15,486 nucleotides of DNA from RGIG3009 sp964390295. GTDB lineage: Bacteria > Bacillota > Clostridia > Oscillospirales > Acutalibacteraceae. The stretch covers positions 1-15,486 of the forward strand of contig CAYMHR010000031.1 of the NCBI GenBank assembly GCA_964390295.1, given 5' to 3'. Of the stretch, positions 15,383 to 15,486 are shown one piece after another. The notes beneath the pieces are model-generated. The model was not told the DNA's origin and made no database searches. It was given only the letters and a program-made list of their open reading frames with translations. A program made the translations under genes and the position numbers. The stretch's first letter is position 1, and each line of letters starts with the position of its first letter.

Positions 15383-15486
15383 ATGGCGTTGCCCGTTTAT
15401 GAGCACGAGTTACAGGTGAGTGAAACCAGCGTCACCCCCCAAGGGCCGCTGGCGTGCGGGACGGAGGGTGACGAAAGCGCGGCGCG
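15383..15486 (+). CDS. Unidentified protein, N-terminus only (3' partial)
   Basis: ATG 15383 is preceded by AAGGAGG (15370-15376), 6 nt upstream, in the 14-nt gap after the giant gene's stop. Only 34 residues are visible, starting MALPVYEHELQVSETSV and continuing with a Gly/Thr/Glu-rich stretch. No domain can be recognised. Its strong SD and spacing put it in the same late operon; another virion protein is a reasonable but unsupported guess. Confidence 0.6.
   Translation, partial: MALPVYEHELQVSETSVTPQGPLACGTEGDESAA

Overview
The window carries the late structural region of a short-tailed (podovirus-like) phage or prophage, most likely from a Gram-positive Clostridia-type host such as a gut Oscillospiraceae. 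The grounds are: every credible gene is on the + strand and tightly packed; nearly all have strong Shine-Dalgarno sites (AAGGAGG/AAAGGA type); the protein families look like those of clostridial phages; and there is no tape measure, sheath or long-tail gene. No integrase, repressor or lysis gene is in view, so free phage and prophage cannot be told apart.

Layout, left to right. 3-731: C-terminal part of the large terminase (nuclease domain; the 5' end lies outside the window). 728-931: small one-pass membrane protein. 964-1764: scaffold. 1784-2704: major capsid protein. 2705-2834: a non-coding gap with a 12-bp hairpin followed by a tRNA-like gene that ends in CCA one base before the next ribosome binding site. 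2835-4724: P22-type portal. 4690-5046 and 5043-5420: two small connector-region proteins, coupled by overlaps. 5433-7523: a 696-aa beta-rich tail hub or nozzle candidate. 7524-8618: a coiled-coil protein, probably virion-associated. 8673-15368: a 2,231-aa polyvalent protein, 43% of the window. 15383-end: start of one more gene.

How it fits together: scaffold and capsid protein build the procapsid on the portal, terminase packs DNA, the connectors and the 696-aa protein close the portal and form the short tail, and the coiled-coil and giant proteins are best read as internal or ejected proteins. The giant protein has hydrophobic helices near both ends, a tandem pair of nuclease-like repeats, an HExxH metallopeptidase and C-terminal helical polyvalent-type domains.

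The most unusual signal lies in the giant gene. Its two 528-nt repeats each contain a small open frame (+1 relative to the main frame) with the same GAGG-9 nt-ATG start and a product beginning MSIYG. The two hidden proteins resemble each other more than the main-frame products of the same DNA do, especially at the divergent 5' end, where changes are often synonymous in the hidden frame. This looks like a duplicated, overprinted gene of about 70 aa. Other points for a second look are the tRNA-like gene with an abnormal anticodon arm, a 73-nt palindromic element inside the coding region, and the scaffold-capsid-portal gene order.
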